Assembly: GCA_020025075.1 (NCBI GenBank)
Contig: JAHHSR010000045.1
Location: 1 to 12,458 of the forward strand
Direction of reading: 5' to 3'
Length of the DNA: 12,458 nt
Source of the DNA: Pectinatus sp.
Lineage (GTDB): Bacteria > Bacillota > Negativicutes > Selenomonadales > Selenomonadaceae
In this document: one piece after another, positions 5,594-12,377 of the stretch
Layout: the number at the start of each line of letters is the position of its first letter
Position numbering within the stretch: position 1 is the first letter of the stretch
Program-made: the position numbers and the translations under genes
The notes under the pieces: model-generated
What the model was told of the DNA's origin: nothing
Databases searched by the model: none
What the model saw: the letters and a program-made list of their open reading frames with translations, nothing else

Positions 5594-7006
5594 TTATGCC
5601 TCCTGTTTGGTCTTTTTTGCTGCCTCGAGTACTTCATCGATGCTGCCTACCATGTAGAAGGCGCTTTCGGGGATATCGTCATGCTTACCGGCAAGAATTT
5701 CCTTAAAGCCGCGAATTGTTTCTTTAAGTGATACATATTTGCCCGGTGTGCCGGTAAATTGTTCGGCAACGAAGAATGGCTGGCTCAAGAAACGCTGAAT
5801 TTTACGGGCACGCGAAACAGTGAGCTTATCTTCGTCGGAGAGTTCTTCCATACCTAAGATGGCAATGATATCCTGTAATTCTTTGTATTTTTGCAAAACT
5901 GCCTGGACGCCGCGTGCCACTTCGTAGTGCTCGTCGCCGATTACATGCGGGTCGAGGATACGCGAGGTGGAATCGAGCGGGTCAACGGCCGGATAGATAC
6001 CAAGTTCGGCAATCTGACGCGAAAGAACGGTTGTCGCATCGAGATGCGTAAATGTAGCTGCCGGTGCAGGGTCTGTCAAGTCATCGGCAGGTACGTAGAC
6101 GGCCTGAACGGAAGTAATAGAGCCCTTTTTCGTTGAAGTGATGCGTTCTTGCAAGGCACCGACGTCTGTGCTCAGCGTAGGCTGATAGCCAACGGCCGAA
6201 GGCATGCGTCCTAATAATGCCGAAACTTCAGAGCCGGCCTGGATGAAGCGGAAGATGTTGTCGATGAACAAGAGCACGTCTTGATGCTGGACATCGCGGA
6301 AGTACTCAGCCATGGTAAGGCCCGTCAGAGCGACGCGCATACGGGCTCCAGGCGGTTCATTCATTTGGCCATAGACGAGGGCCGTTTTGTTGATAACGCC
6401 AGATTCCGTCATTTCAGACCAAAGGTCATTGCCTTCACGCGTACGTTCACCAACCCCGGAAAAGACGGAGTAGCCGCCGTGCTGAGTAGCAATATTGTGA
6501 ATGAGTTCCATGATTAAGACGGTCTTGCCGACGCCGGCGCCGCCAAAAAGACCAATCTTGCCGCCTTTGGAATAAGGGGCGATGAGGTCGACGACCTTGA
6601 TGCCTGTTTCGAGAATCTGGGCAGATGTTTCCTGTTCGTCAAACTTAGGAGCGGGACGATGGATAGGCCAAGCTTCCTTGCTGTCGACGGGAGCGGGGTT
6701 GTGGTCAACTGTTTCGCCGAGTACATTGAAGACGCGTCCAAGTGTTCCTTCGCCGACGGGAACAGTAATTGGCGCTCCCGTGTCGATGGCTTCCATGCCA
6801 CGGACGAGACCATCCGTCGAGCTCATCGCGATGCAGCGCGTGATGCCATCGCCTAAGTCCTGCATGACTTCGACGGTTATGTTGATGTCTATATCGCCTG
6901 ATTTGCCTTTAATTGTAACTGCGTTGAGAATAGATGGCAATTCATCGGCGGGAAATTCAATATCTACGACAGGTCCGATGACCTGTACTATTTTACCCTT
7001 TGCCAA
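5594..7006 (-). CDS. atpD: F1Fo ATP synthase beta subunit (catalytic)
   Basis: Beta carries the three catalytic nucleotide sites of F1. The protein has 470 residues, normal for the family. The P-loop GGAGVGKT is at residues 155-162 and the GERTREGND segment follows with the general-base Glu at 187. VLLFIDNIFRF is the Walker B strand, and PAVDPLDSTS is the alpha/beta family signature. The DELSEEDK-like motif reads EELSDEDK. The start is a TTG (MAKGKIVQV) with AAGGAGG 9 nt upstream. The atpG stop codon abuts that Shine-Dalgarno, suggesting translational coupling. No ATG in frame gives a full-length N-terminus. Confidence 0.98.
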   Translation of the reverse strand: MAKGKIVQVIGPVVDIEFPADELPSILNAVTIKGKSGDIDINITVEVMQDLGDGITRCIAMSSTDGLVRGMEAIDTGAPITVPVGEGTLGRVFNVLGETVDHNPAPVDSKEAWPIHRPAPKFDEQETSAQILETGIKVVDLIAPYSKGGKIGLFGGAGVGKTVLIMELIHNIATQHGGYSVFSGVGERTREGNDLWSEMTESGVINKTALVYGQMNEPPGARMRVALTGLTMAEYFRDVQHQDVLLFIDNIFRFIQAGSEVSALLGRMPSAVGYQPTLSTDVGALQERITSTKKGSITSVQAVYVPADDLTDPAPAATFTHLDATTVLSRQIAELGIYPAVDPLDSTSRILDPHVIGDEHYEVARGVQAVLQKYKELQDIIAILGMEELSDEDKLTVSRARKIQRFLSQPFFVAEQFTGTPGKYVSLKETIRGFKEILAGKHDDIPESAFYMVGSIDEVLEAAKKTKQEA

Positions 7007-7020
7007 GAATATTTTCCTCC

Positions 7021-8001
7021 TTATTTCAGTGCTTCGGCACCGCCCACGATTTCACTGATTTCGCGGGTAATGTTGGCCTGGCGGACCTTATTATAGTGCA
7101 AATCCAATTTTGCCATGAGGTCTTGGGCATTGTCGGTCGCATTGCTCATTGCCGTCATGCGACTTGACAGCTCGCTTGCTGCCGCCTGTAATAAAGCGGC
7201 ATAGACCATGGTGATGAGATATTGCGGCAGAGCGTAGCTCAAGACGACATCTGGTGAAGGTTCATAGATGTATTCGCCCTTGGCTGCCGTTTGCCCTGCG
7301 GTAAGGTCTTCAAGCGGCAGAAGGCGGACAGTCTTCGGCACGGCCGAAATAGCTGAGACAAAATGCGTGTAGATGAGATAGATATTTTGATAGGTCCCTT
7401 TTGCAAAGAGGTCCATGACTTCTGTTGCAATCGTGCGAGCATCGGCAAAACTTGGACGTTCGCTAAAGCCCGTATAGCTTTTGACGACATTAAAGCCGTG
7501 GTTGCCAAAATGTTCGGCGGCTTTTTTGCCAATGGTGATAAAGTCGACATTATCTTTATCTATCGTCTGCTCGAATTTTGCCAGCGGCAGGCCGGCGGCC
7601 TGTCCCTTTGTTTCGTGCGAAGGCGTTTCAGAGCTAGCGTGAGATTTATCTTTATTTTCGAGTTCGTAATTTAATGCTTCATTAGTCCCCGTAATGTGAA
7701 CTTTGGCTTCCTTAAAGACATTGCTGGCATAGGCGCCGGCTAGGCCCTTATCGGAGGCCATGACCACGAAGAGGATTTTGCCTGTTTCGTGCTGGGCGAG
7801 CAATGGATGCGGGATATTGCCGGCCTTTGCCGCGACATCCATAATTACCTGGTACATTTTTTCGGCATATGGACGGTTGGCAAGAGCCGCGCTTTGGGCA
7901 CGGCGCAGGCGAGCAGAAGCTACCATCTTCATGGCTTTTGTAATCTGCTGGATATTTTTTACGCTTTTTATACGATGGCGTATATCCTGTAAACTGGCCA
8001 A
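7021..8001 (-). CDS. atpG: F1Fo ATP synthase gamma subunit with an internal insertion
   Basis: Gamma is the rotating shaft of F1. The N-terminal helix (MASLQDIRHRIKSVKNIQQITKAMKMV) and the C-terminal helix ending in ANITREISEIVGGAEAL are canonical. At 326 residues it is about 40 longer than typical bacterial gamma (about 285-290). The excess lies in the Rossmann-like domain between DKGLAGAYASN (84-94) and the DFITIGKK strand (from 153). It is a hydrophilic stretch rich in Glu, Lys, Ser and Thr, roughly 102-146. It has no Cys pair and is not at the position of the chloroplast/cyanobacterial gamma insertion. The start is TTG with GAGGTGA 7 nt upstream. It lies 66 nt after atpA, with a hairpin between them. 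Confidence 0.96.
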   Translation of the reverse strand: MASLQDIRHRIKSVKNIQQITKAMKMVASARLRRAQSAALANRPYAEKMYQVIMDVAAKAGNIPHPLLAQHETGKILFVVMASDKGLAGAYASNVFKEAKVHITGTNEALNYELENKDKSHASSETPSHETKGQAAGLPLAKFEQTIDKDNVDFITIGKKAAEHFGNHGFNVVKSYTGFSERPSFADARTIATEVMDLFAKGTYQNIYLIYTHFVSAISAVPKTVRLLPLEDLTAGQTAAKGEYIYEPSPDVVLSYALPQYLITMVYAALLQAAASELSSRMTAMSNATDNAQDLMAKLDLHYNKVRQANITREISEIVGGAEALK

Positions 8002-8033
8002 ATATTAGTCACCTCGCCTGTATTAAAACAGCG

Positions 8034-8053
8034 CTGGCCGCAACTGCGGCCAG
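8034..8053 (-). other. GC-rich intercistronic hairpin between atpA and atpG
   Basis: CTGGCCGC (8034-8041) pairs perfectly with GCGGCCAG (8046-8053) around a 4-nt loop. A second small CTGT/ACAG stem follows on the minus strand. There is no long U tract, so it is not a clear terminator. It may pause transcription, block exonucleases or mark a processing site between the alpha and gamma cistrons. Confidence 0.7.
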
Positions 8054-8067
8054 GCCGAATATTTTAT

Positions 8068-9576
8068 TTAGAAGGAATAAGATGCCTTGAATTCCTTGAT
8101 GGAGTTGTTGATTTGTTCTTCAAGGGCGTCATCTAATTTCTTCTGGTCGAGAATCTTTTGGGCGATTTCCGGATGGTTGGCGTTCATGAATTTCAGATAG
8201 TCATTTTGGAATGGCGCGACTTTTTCGAGCGGAACATCGGTGAGAAAACCGCGTACGGCCGTGTAGATGACGAGAATCTGTTCGGCGACGTTAAGCGGAG
8301 AATACTGCGCCTGCTTGAGCGTTTCAACCATGCGAGCCCCGCGGTCGAGCTGGTCTTTGGTCGCCTTATCAAGGTCAGAACCGAATTGGGCAAAAGCTGC
8401 CAGTTCGCGGTACTGTGCCAAATCAAGACGCATGCGACCTGCAACTTGCTTCATGGCTTTTATCTGGGCACTGCCGCCGACACGTGAAACGGAGAGACCG
8501 ACATCAATAGCTGGGCGTATGCCAGAATAGAACATTTCAGTTTGCAGCATAATCTGACCGTCGGTGATAGAAATGACGTTGGTCGGAATGTAGCCGGAAA
8601 CGTCACCAGCAAGCGTTTCAATAATAGGCAGAGCCGTAATTGAGCCGCCGCCTAATTCATCGGAGAGCTTTGCGGCGCGTTCTAGGAGGCGAGAATGTAA
8701 GTAAAAGACATCGCCCGGATAAGCTTCGCGCCCTGGCGGACGACGTAAAAGAAGGCTCATGGCTCGATAAGCAGTAGCATGTTTGGAAAGGTCATCATAG
8801 ACGCAAAGGGCATGTTGTCCTTTGTACATGAAATATTCAGCCATGGCTACGCCGGCATAAGGTGCGATGTACTGCAAAGGCGCGCTATCGGCAGCTGTTG
8901 CTGCGACGACAATCGTATAGGCCATAGCTCCGCGGTCTTCTAGTGTCTTGACAACACGCGCTACCGTGGAGGCCTTTTGGCCGATGGCGACGTAAATGCA
9001 AATACAATTTTCATTTTTCTGATTTAAAATGGTGTCAACGGCAATGGCTGTCTTACCTGTGCCGCGGTCACCGATGATTAATTCGCGCTGGCCACGTCCA
9101 ATCGGTACGAGGGCATCGATTGCTTTAAGACCAGTTTGTAGCGGTTCAAAGACCGATTTTCTGTCAGCAATGCCGGGTGCCGGGTATTCAATCTGGCGGG
9201 TTTCCTTGTAGTCGATAGGGCCTTTGCCGTCAATTGGGCGGCCGAGAGCATCGACGACGCGGCCAATCATGGCTTCACCGACGGGAACCTGCATGATTTT
9301 TCCGGTGCGCTTGACAATGGCGCCTTCTTTAATCTTCGTTTCACCACCGAGCAAAACAGCGCCGACGCTGTCTTGGTCGAGGTTCAAGACGAGTCCGTAA
9401 ATATCATCGCCGAAATCGAGCAATTCGCCGGACATCGCTTTATCAAGGCCATGGATATGTGCAATGCCATCGCCTATTTCCATAACAGTACCGACATCAT
9501 CAACATTCAAATCTACATCGTAATTTTTAATTTGTTCTTTGATGATGGCTGTTATTTCCTCAGGATTTATTTTCAT
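8068..9576 (-). CDS. atpA: F1Fo ATP synthase alpha subunit
   Basis: Alpha is the non-catalytic nucleotide-binding subunit of F1 and supplies the arginine finger to the beta sites. It has 502 residues from the ATG at 9576 (MKINPEEITAII). The P-loop GDRGTGKT is at 169-176, the family signature PAIDVGLSVS at 355-364, and the arginine finger is in SRVGG (about residue 365). The chosen start has GGGGTGA 8 nt upstream. A GTG at 9588 would give four extra residues but lies inside that Shine-Dalgarno. It lies 19 nt after atpH. No anomalies. Confidence 0.98.
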   Translation of the reverse strand: MKINPEEITAIIKEQIKNYDVDLNVDDVGTVMEIGDGIAHIHGLDKAMSGELLDFGDDIYGLVLNLDQDSVGAVLLGGETKIKEGAIVKRTGKIMQVPVGEAMIGRVVDALGRPIDGKGPIDYKETRQIEYPAPGIADRKSVFEPLQTGLKAIDALVPIGRGQRELIIGDRGTGKTAIAVDTILNQKNENCICIYVAIGQKASTVARVVKTLEDRGAMAYTIVVAATAADSAPLQYIAPYAGVAMAEYFMYKGQHALCVYDDLSKHATAYRAMSLLLRRPPGREAYPGDVFYLHSRLLERAAKLSDELGGGSITALPIIETLAGDVSGYIPTNVISITDGQIMLQTEMFYSGIRPAIDVGLSVSRVGGSAQIKAMKQVAGRMRLDLAQYRELAAFAQFGSDLDKATKDQLDRGARMVETLKQAQYSPLNVAEQILVIYTAVRGFLTDVPLEKVAPFQNDYLKFMNANHPEIAQKILDQKKLDDALEEQINNSIKEFKASYSF

Positions 9577-9595
9577 AAAATTTGTCACCCCAAAA

Positions 9596-10138
9596 TCAAC
9601 AATTTGCCATCAGTTGTTTTTTGATGGAATTTAATTGGCCAACTACGCTGCCGTCGATGAGTCTGTCACCGATTTTTATGACTAAGCCGCCAATCAAGTC
9701 CGCATCAGTTCTGATTTTCAATGAAATCTTTTTACTAGAAAGTTCCTCAAGGCGAGCTAATAATTTATCTTGCTGCTTTGGCGTTAGCTCCTTTGCGGAC
9801 CTTACATATACAAGCTCAATATTTTGCGTAGCATTGGAGAGGAAGTGAAAGCGTTCGATGATTTCTGCTAAGAGATGAATGCGGTGTTTATCGATGAGTA
9901 GCAGCAAGAAATTGCAAATAGCGGGCAAGGCGTTTTTTTCAAACAGTTGTCGCATGAGCTTTTTCTTGGCCGCCGTTCCAATCTGCGGATCAGCCATGAA
10001 AAGTTTTAAATCGCGGTTATCTTCGAAAAGCTGTCGAATTTGCATGAGCTCATCATCGTATTCGACGAGTTTGCCTTCTTCTTGTGCCACTTCAAAAATA
10101 GCTGCAGCATATTTTTCCACTAACTGGGTATTCAGCAT
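9596..10138 (-). CDS. atpH: F1Fo ATP synthase delta subunit
   Basis: Delta joins the peripheral stalk (b dimer) to the top of F1 and corresponds to OSCP of mitochondria. It has 180 residues, normal length. The N-terminal helical domain begins MLNTQLVEKYAAAIFEVAQE. The C-terminal part holds VYVRSAKELTPKQQDKLLARLE and the conserved DADLIGGLVIKIGDRLIDGSV segment. The ATG overlaps the end of atpF by seven bases (ATGCTGA), and its AGGTGAT Shine-Dalgarno lies inside atpF. This indicates translational coupling between two peripheral-stalk subunits. Confidence 0.97.
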   Translation of the reverse strand: MLNTQLVEKYAAAIFEVAQEEGKLVEYDDELMQIRQLFEDNRDLKLFMADPQIGTAAKKKLMRQLFEKNALPAICNFLLLLIDKHRIHLLAEIIERFHFLSNATQNIELVYVRSAKELTPKQQDKLLARLEELSSKKISLKIRTDADLIGGLVIKIGDRLIDGSVVGQLNSIKKQLMANC

Positions 10139-10635
10139 GATAAATCACCTAGCTTGCTCTTGTCGAGCTTTTCGACGAATTCATTGATTAGCTTTTCGTT
10201 GGCGTCAGAATCCAAATTGGCGGCAATGACCTTGCTGGCAGCCTGCATGGAAAGCAGTACTACTTCGTCCTTTAAATGCTGTGCGGCGCGTTCGCGTTCG
10301 CGTTCAATATCCTCTTTGGCTGTTTTGCGCATTTGTTCGATTTCGCGCTTGGTCTGCTCAATGGAAAGGTCATGCTCCTTTTGTGCTTGCTTCATGGCCT
10401 TGTCGACAATTTCCTGTGCCTGCACGCGTGCATCCGCCAACTGTTTTTGATATTCTTCGAGCGTCTTTTTGGCAGCTTGTTCATCTTTTTCTGCCGAGTT
10501 GAGGCGTTCGGAAATTTTCAGTTCGCGGTCTTTGAGAATCTTCATAATCGGCTTATAGGCAAATTTTTTCAACAAGATGACGAGAATGATAAAGTTGACT
10601 ATTTGCGCCAGAAGTGTTCCATCTATATTTATCAA
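10132..10635 (-). CDS. atpF: F1Fo ATP synthase b subunit
   Basis: b forms the membrane-anchored peripheral stalk. It has 167 residues. One membrane helix spans about residues 5-23 (TLLAQIVNFIILVILLKKF), followed by a long charged coiled coil rich in Glu, Lys and Ala. The start is TTG at 10635. The immediate upstream sequence has no good Shine-Dalgarno, and an in-frame TAA lies four codons before it, so no longer form exists. The first in-frame ATG would remove the membrane anchor. The only strong Shine-Dalgarno is about 140 nt upstream, beyond a structured spacer. Confidence 0.95.
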   Translation of the reverse strand: MINIDGTLLAQIVNFIILVILLKKFAYKPIMKILKDRELKISERLNSAEKDEQAAKKTLEEYQKQLADARVQAQEIVDKAMKQAQKEHDLSIEQTKREIEQMRKTAKEDIERERERAAQHLKDEVVLLSMQAASKVIAANLDSDANEKLINEFVEKLDKSKLGDLSC

Positions 10636-10643
10636 AATACATC

Positions 10644-10773
10644 GTTACCGAAAACTTATAGATTTTCTTCCCCTTTCATCGCACCCATCCGCATGGACGT
10701 TGGTACAGTGCTCAAAGGGCTTGATTTCCCCGGTAAAATCCGGGTACATACCACAAAGATGCGGTATTGTAAC
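10644..10773 (-). ncRNA. Candidate structured RNA in the atpE-atpF spacer
   Basis: The minus-strand transcript can fold as follows. Closing stem GUUAC (10769-10773) pairs with GUAAC (10644-10648). Hairpin 1 (10748-10767) has AUACCGCA against UGUGGUAU with a UCUU loop. Hairpin 2 (10729-10744) has CCCGG against CCGGG. Hairpin 3 (10671-10719) has CCCUUU/AAAGGG, then GCAC/GUGC, then CCAU/AUGG with a GCGG loop. Hairpin 4 (10650-10667) has GAAAA/UUUUC. Directly 5' is a strong AGGAGAG (10775-10781) and 3' is the atpF UUG, 8 nt beyond the closing stem. I recognise no known riboswitch or ribozyme. The fold was found by hand only. Confidence 0.5.
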
Positions 10774-10818
10774 TCTCTCCTTTTTTTAGATTTACCAATA
10801 TGAGCATCTAAAACAAAA

Positions 10819-11067
10819 TTAGAGAACGTGTACGAAGCTCAAGACGATAAAGCCCATGACAATGGCAATAATTGGCAAGGCTTCGATTAAGCCTACGGAA
10901 ATCAAGGTGTTCATAAATAATGTGCTCTTAGCTTCAGGCTGACGAGCAATGCCTTCAATCATTTTTCCCGTAACGAGACCATCACCGATACCTGCGCCGC
11001 AAGCAGCCAGACCGAACATTAAACCTACACCTATTAAAGCACCAGCAAATCCAATTGAAGTTTCCAT
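10819..11067 (-). CDS. atpE: F1Fo ATP synthase c subunit
   Basis: c is the hairpin protein whose ring carries the coupling ion. It has 82 residues: helix 1 about 5-36, the polar loop RQPEAK (42-47) and helix 2 about 50-80, with the essential carboxylate E62. By alignment on GxGxG, D29 occupies the place of Q32 in the Na+-binding c subunit of Ilyobacter tartaricus. A63 and L64 replace the Ser and Thr of that Na+ site. The pattern therefore looks H+-type but with an extra acidic residue. The ATG has a perfect AAGGAGG, the best ribosome-binding site of the operon, in line with the high copy number of c. Confidence 0.97.
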   Translation of the reverse strand: METSIGFAGALIGVGLMFGLAACGAGIGDGLVTGKMIEGIARQPEAKSTLFMNTLISVGLIEALPIIAIVMGFIVLSFVHVL

Positions 11068-11104
11068 TAAAAAATCCTCCTTAAATTAAATACAGCTTAT
11101 TGTT

Positions 11105-11126
11105 GCGCCCAAAAGGACCGGGGCGT
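11105..11126 (-). other. Small intercistronic hairpin between atpB and atpE
   Basis: CGCCC (11106-11110) pairs with GGGCG (11121-11125) across a 10-nt loop, with one more wobble pair outside. It lies in the 63-nt gap before atpE, upstream of its strong Shine-Dalgarno. The stem is short and no U tract follows, so termination is unlikely. Confidence 0.4.
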
Positions 11127-11130
11127 GCGG

Positions 11131-11802
11131 TTAATCTTCTACATCGCCTACGCCTTCAGAGAGGTAGGAAATGGACAGCATTGTGAAAATCAATGCCTGG
11201 ATAACGCTGACAAAGACGCTGAAGCCAAGCCATATTACGCCTGGTATAACTTCGCAAATGATATTTGGCAGCATTTTGGGCAGGATGTGAATGATGAGCT
11301 CGCCTGCGACGATGTTGCCGAAAAGACGGAAGGACAGCGTTATTGGTTTGGAAAATTCCTCGACGGCCTTGATGATAACAAAAGGCGCGAATGGTTCAAA
11401 AAAATGTTTGATGTAAGAACCACCCTTGTAGTAAATGCCGAGGGCATGGAGCATCACGATGACGAGCAAGGCAATGCCAAGGTCTGTGTTAAGAGAGCTT
11501 GTCGGAGAAGAAAGCCCTGGTATGAGCCCCCATAAGTTGCCGATAAGCATGAAGATGAGCATTGTCACGAACATCGGGGCAAACAAAGGCCCACGCGTGC
11601 CAATACTGGCGTTTACCTGGCTGTCGATGCTGCTGATAATCATCTCGAAGATGTTTTGCAGCTTACCGGGAACCATGCGCAAGTTGTGCGTCGCCATGAT
11701 GGATAAGACGACAGTCACAGCCATGACCATCCATGTCATTTCAAGGATGTGCAAATCAAAAGATAAGCCAAATAGCATGAAATGAGCCGCGTTTTCAGCC
11801 AT
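11131..11802 (-). CDS. atpB: F1Fo ATP synthase a subunit
   Basis: a is the stator membrane protein that forms the ion half-channels against the c ring. It has 223 residues from the ATG at 11802 (MAENAAHFM). Motifs include GNLWGLIPG (about 88-96) and KPITLSFRLFGNIVAGEL with the essential Arg at about residue 159. Several membrane helices are evident and the C-terminus ends in an acidic VGDVED. The chosen start has AAGGAG 7 nt upstream. An upstream in-frame extension of 13 codons lies before this site and is basic leader sequence unlike the family. It is the second gene of the operon. Confidence 0.96.
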   Translation of the reverse strand: MAENAAHFMLFGLSFDLHILEMTWMVMAVTVVLSIMATHNLRMVPGKLQNIFEMIISSIDSQVNASIGTRGPLFAPMFVTMLIFMLIGNLWGLIPGLSSPTSSLNTDLGIALLVIVMLHALGIYYKGGSYIKHFFEPFAPFVIIKAVEEFSKPITLSFRLFGNIVAGELIIHILPKMLPNIICEVIPGVIWLGFSVFVSVIQALIFTMLSISYLSEGVGDVED

Positions 11803-11825
11803 GAAATCACTCCTTTTCTTAAATT

Positions 11826-11860
11826 TTATAATTATCCGCACAAAAGTGTGAAAATTATAA
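11826..11860 (-). other. Intercistronic hairpin between atpI and atpB
   Basis: TTATAATT (11826-11833) pairs with AATTATAA (11853-11860), enclosing an inner CACA/TGTG stem. It lies between the atpI stop and the atpB ribosome-binding site. It could affect mRNA processing or stability; no long U tract follows. Confidence 0.5.
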
Positions 11861-11863
11861 GCA

Positions 11864-12244
11864 TCAGTGAATCTTTTCTCGTATGGAAAAGATAATAAGG
11901 TTAATGAAGGTGACTATATGGAGGAAAAAAAAGCCCAGTAAAAAAAAGCAGAATATATCCCATGATATTTTTAGCGCAATGTACATGACGCCAAGCAGAG
12001 TGAAAATTCGCACGAGCATGCCAAAGCGGACACTGCTAGTTCCCCTCTCCTTGCTCTGGTAAGCGGCCTTTTTAAGGCGCGCGGCAAGCATGATTATATA
12101 GTAAAGGGCGGCCAGGTAGCCGCAGATGAGTGCGCCGATGAGATAGAGCTTTTCGTGTAAAAAGAGGTTGATGCCCAAAACCAACGTGAACAGTACAGTG
12201 CCAATTAAGATTGGACGACCGCGCGTTGACACGAATTTTTGCAT
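11864..12244 (-). CDS. atpI: ATP synthase subunit I (AtpI)
   Basis: AtpI is a small membrane protein encoded first in many bacterial ATP synthase operons and implicated in c-ring assembly or Mg2+ supply; it is not part of the mature enzyme. The protein has 126 residues with four predicted membrane helices (about 11-28, 32-54, 73-92 and 96-119). A positively charged loop (RLKKAAYQSKERG, about 56-68) separates the two pairs. Sequence conservation in this family is low, so the call rests on topology, size and position. ATG start with GAGG about 9 nt upstream. It is the first gene of the operon, followed by atpB after about 60 nt. Confidence 0.85.
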   Translation of the reverse strand: MQKFVSTRGRPILIGTVLFTLVLGINLFLHEKLYLIGALICGYLAALYYIIMLAARLKKAAYQSKERGTSSVRFGMLVRIFTLLGVMYIALKISWDIFCFFLLGFFFLHIVTFINLIIFSIREKIH

Positions 12245-12271
12245 ATAAAATACCTCATAATTAAAATAAGC

Positions 12272-12299
12272 AGTATAATATTCGCATATAATTATAGCA
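12272..12299 (-). promoter_or_regulatory. Probable promoter region of the atp operon
   Basis: On the minus strand a TATAAT (12291-12296) preceded by TGC forms an extended -10 element. A second -10-like TATACT lies at 12272-12277, with TTGTGC upstream at non-ideal spacing. The region between the upstream terminator and atpI is very AT-rich, so the exact start point is uncertain. Confidence 0.55.
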
Positions 12300-12335
12300 C
12301 AAATAAATAATATATAGCTATGGTGTTTGCGAGAA

Positions 12336-12371
12336 AATAAAAAAATAACCTGCGAAATAATCGCAGGTTAT
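12336..12371 (-). terminator. Intrinsic terminator upstream of the atp operon
   Basis: ATAACCTGCGA (12345-12355) pairs perfectly with TCGCAGGTTAT (12361-12371) around AATAA. On the minus strand it is followed by a T-rich run. It ends whatever is transcribed from the right and insulates the atp promoter. Confidence 0.9.
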
Positions 12372-12377
12372 CATTTA

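Noticed and set aside
6582..7058. Plus-strand open frame of 158 codons within atpD
   Set aside because: It is antisense to the conserved beta subunit, with composition typical of a shadow frame and no matching motifs.
7363..7674. Plus-strand open frame over the gamma insertion
   Set aside because: The antisense frame has no Shine-Dalgarno or recognisable motif, and the gamma insertion is in frame with canonical flanks on the minus strand.
10645..10749. 34-codon minus-strand open frame in the atpE-atpF spacer
   Set aside because: Its ATG lies about 28 nt from the Shine-Dalgarno and it overlaps the stems of the predicted RNA. I keep it only as an alternative explanation in the spacer finding.
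10276..10803. Plus-strand open frame of 175 codons across atpF and its spacer
   Set aside because: It is antisense to the clearly coding atpF, Phe/Cys-rich as expected for a shadow of a coiled-coil gene, and has no recognisable domain.
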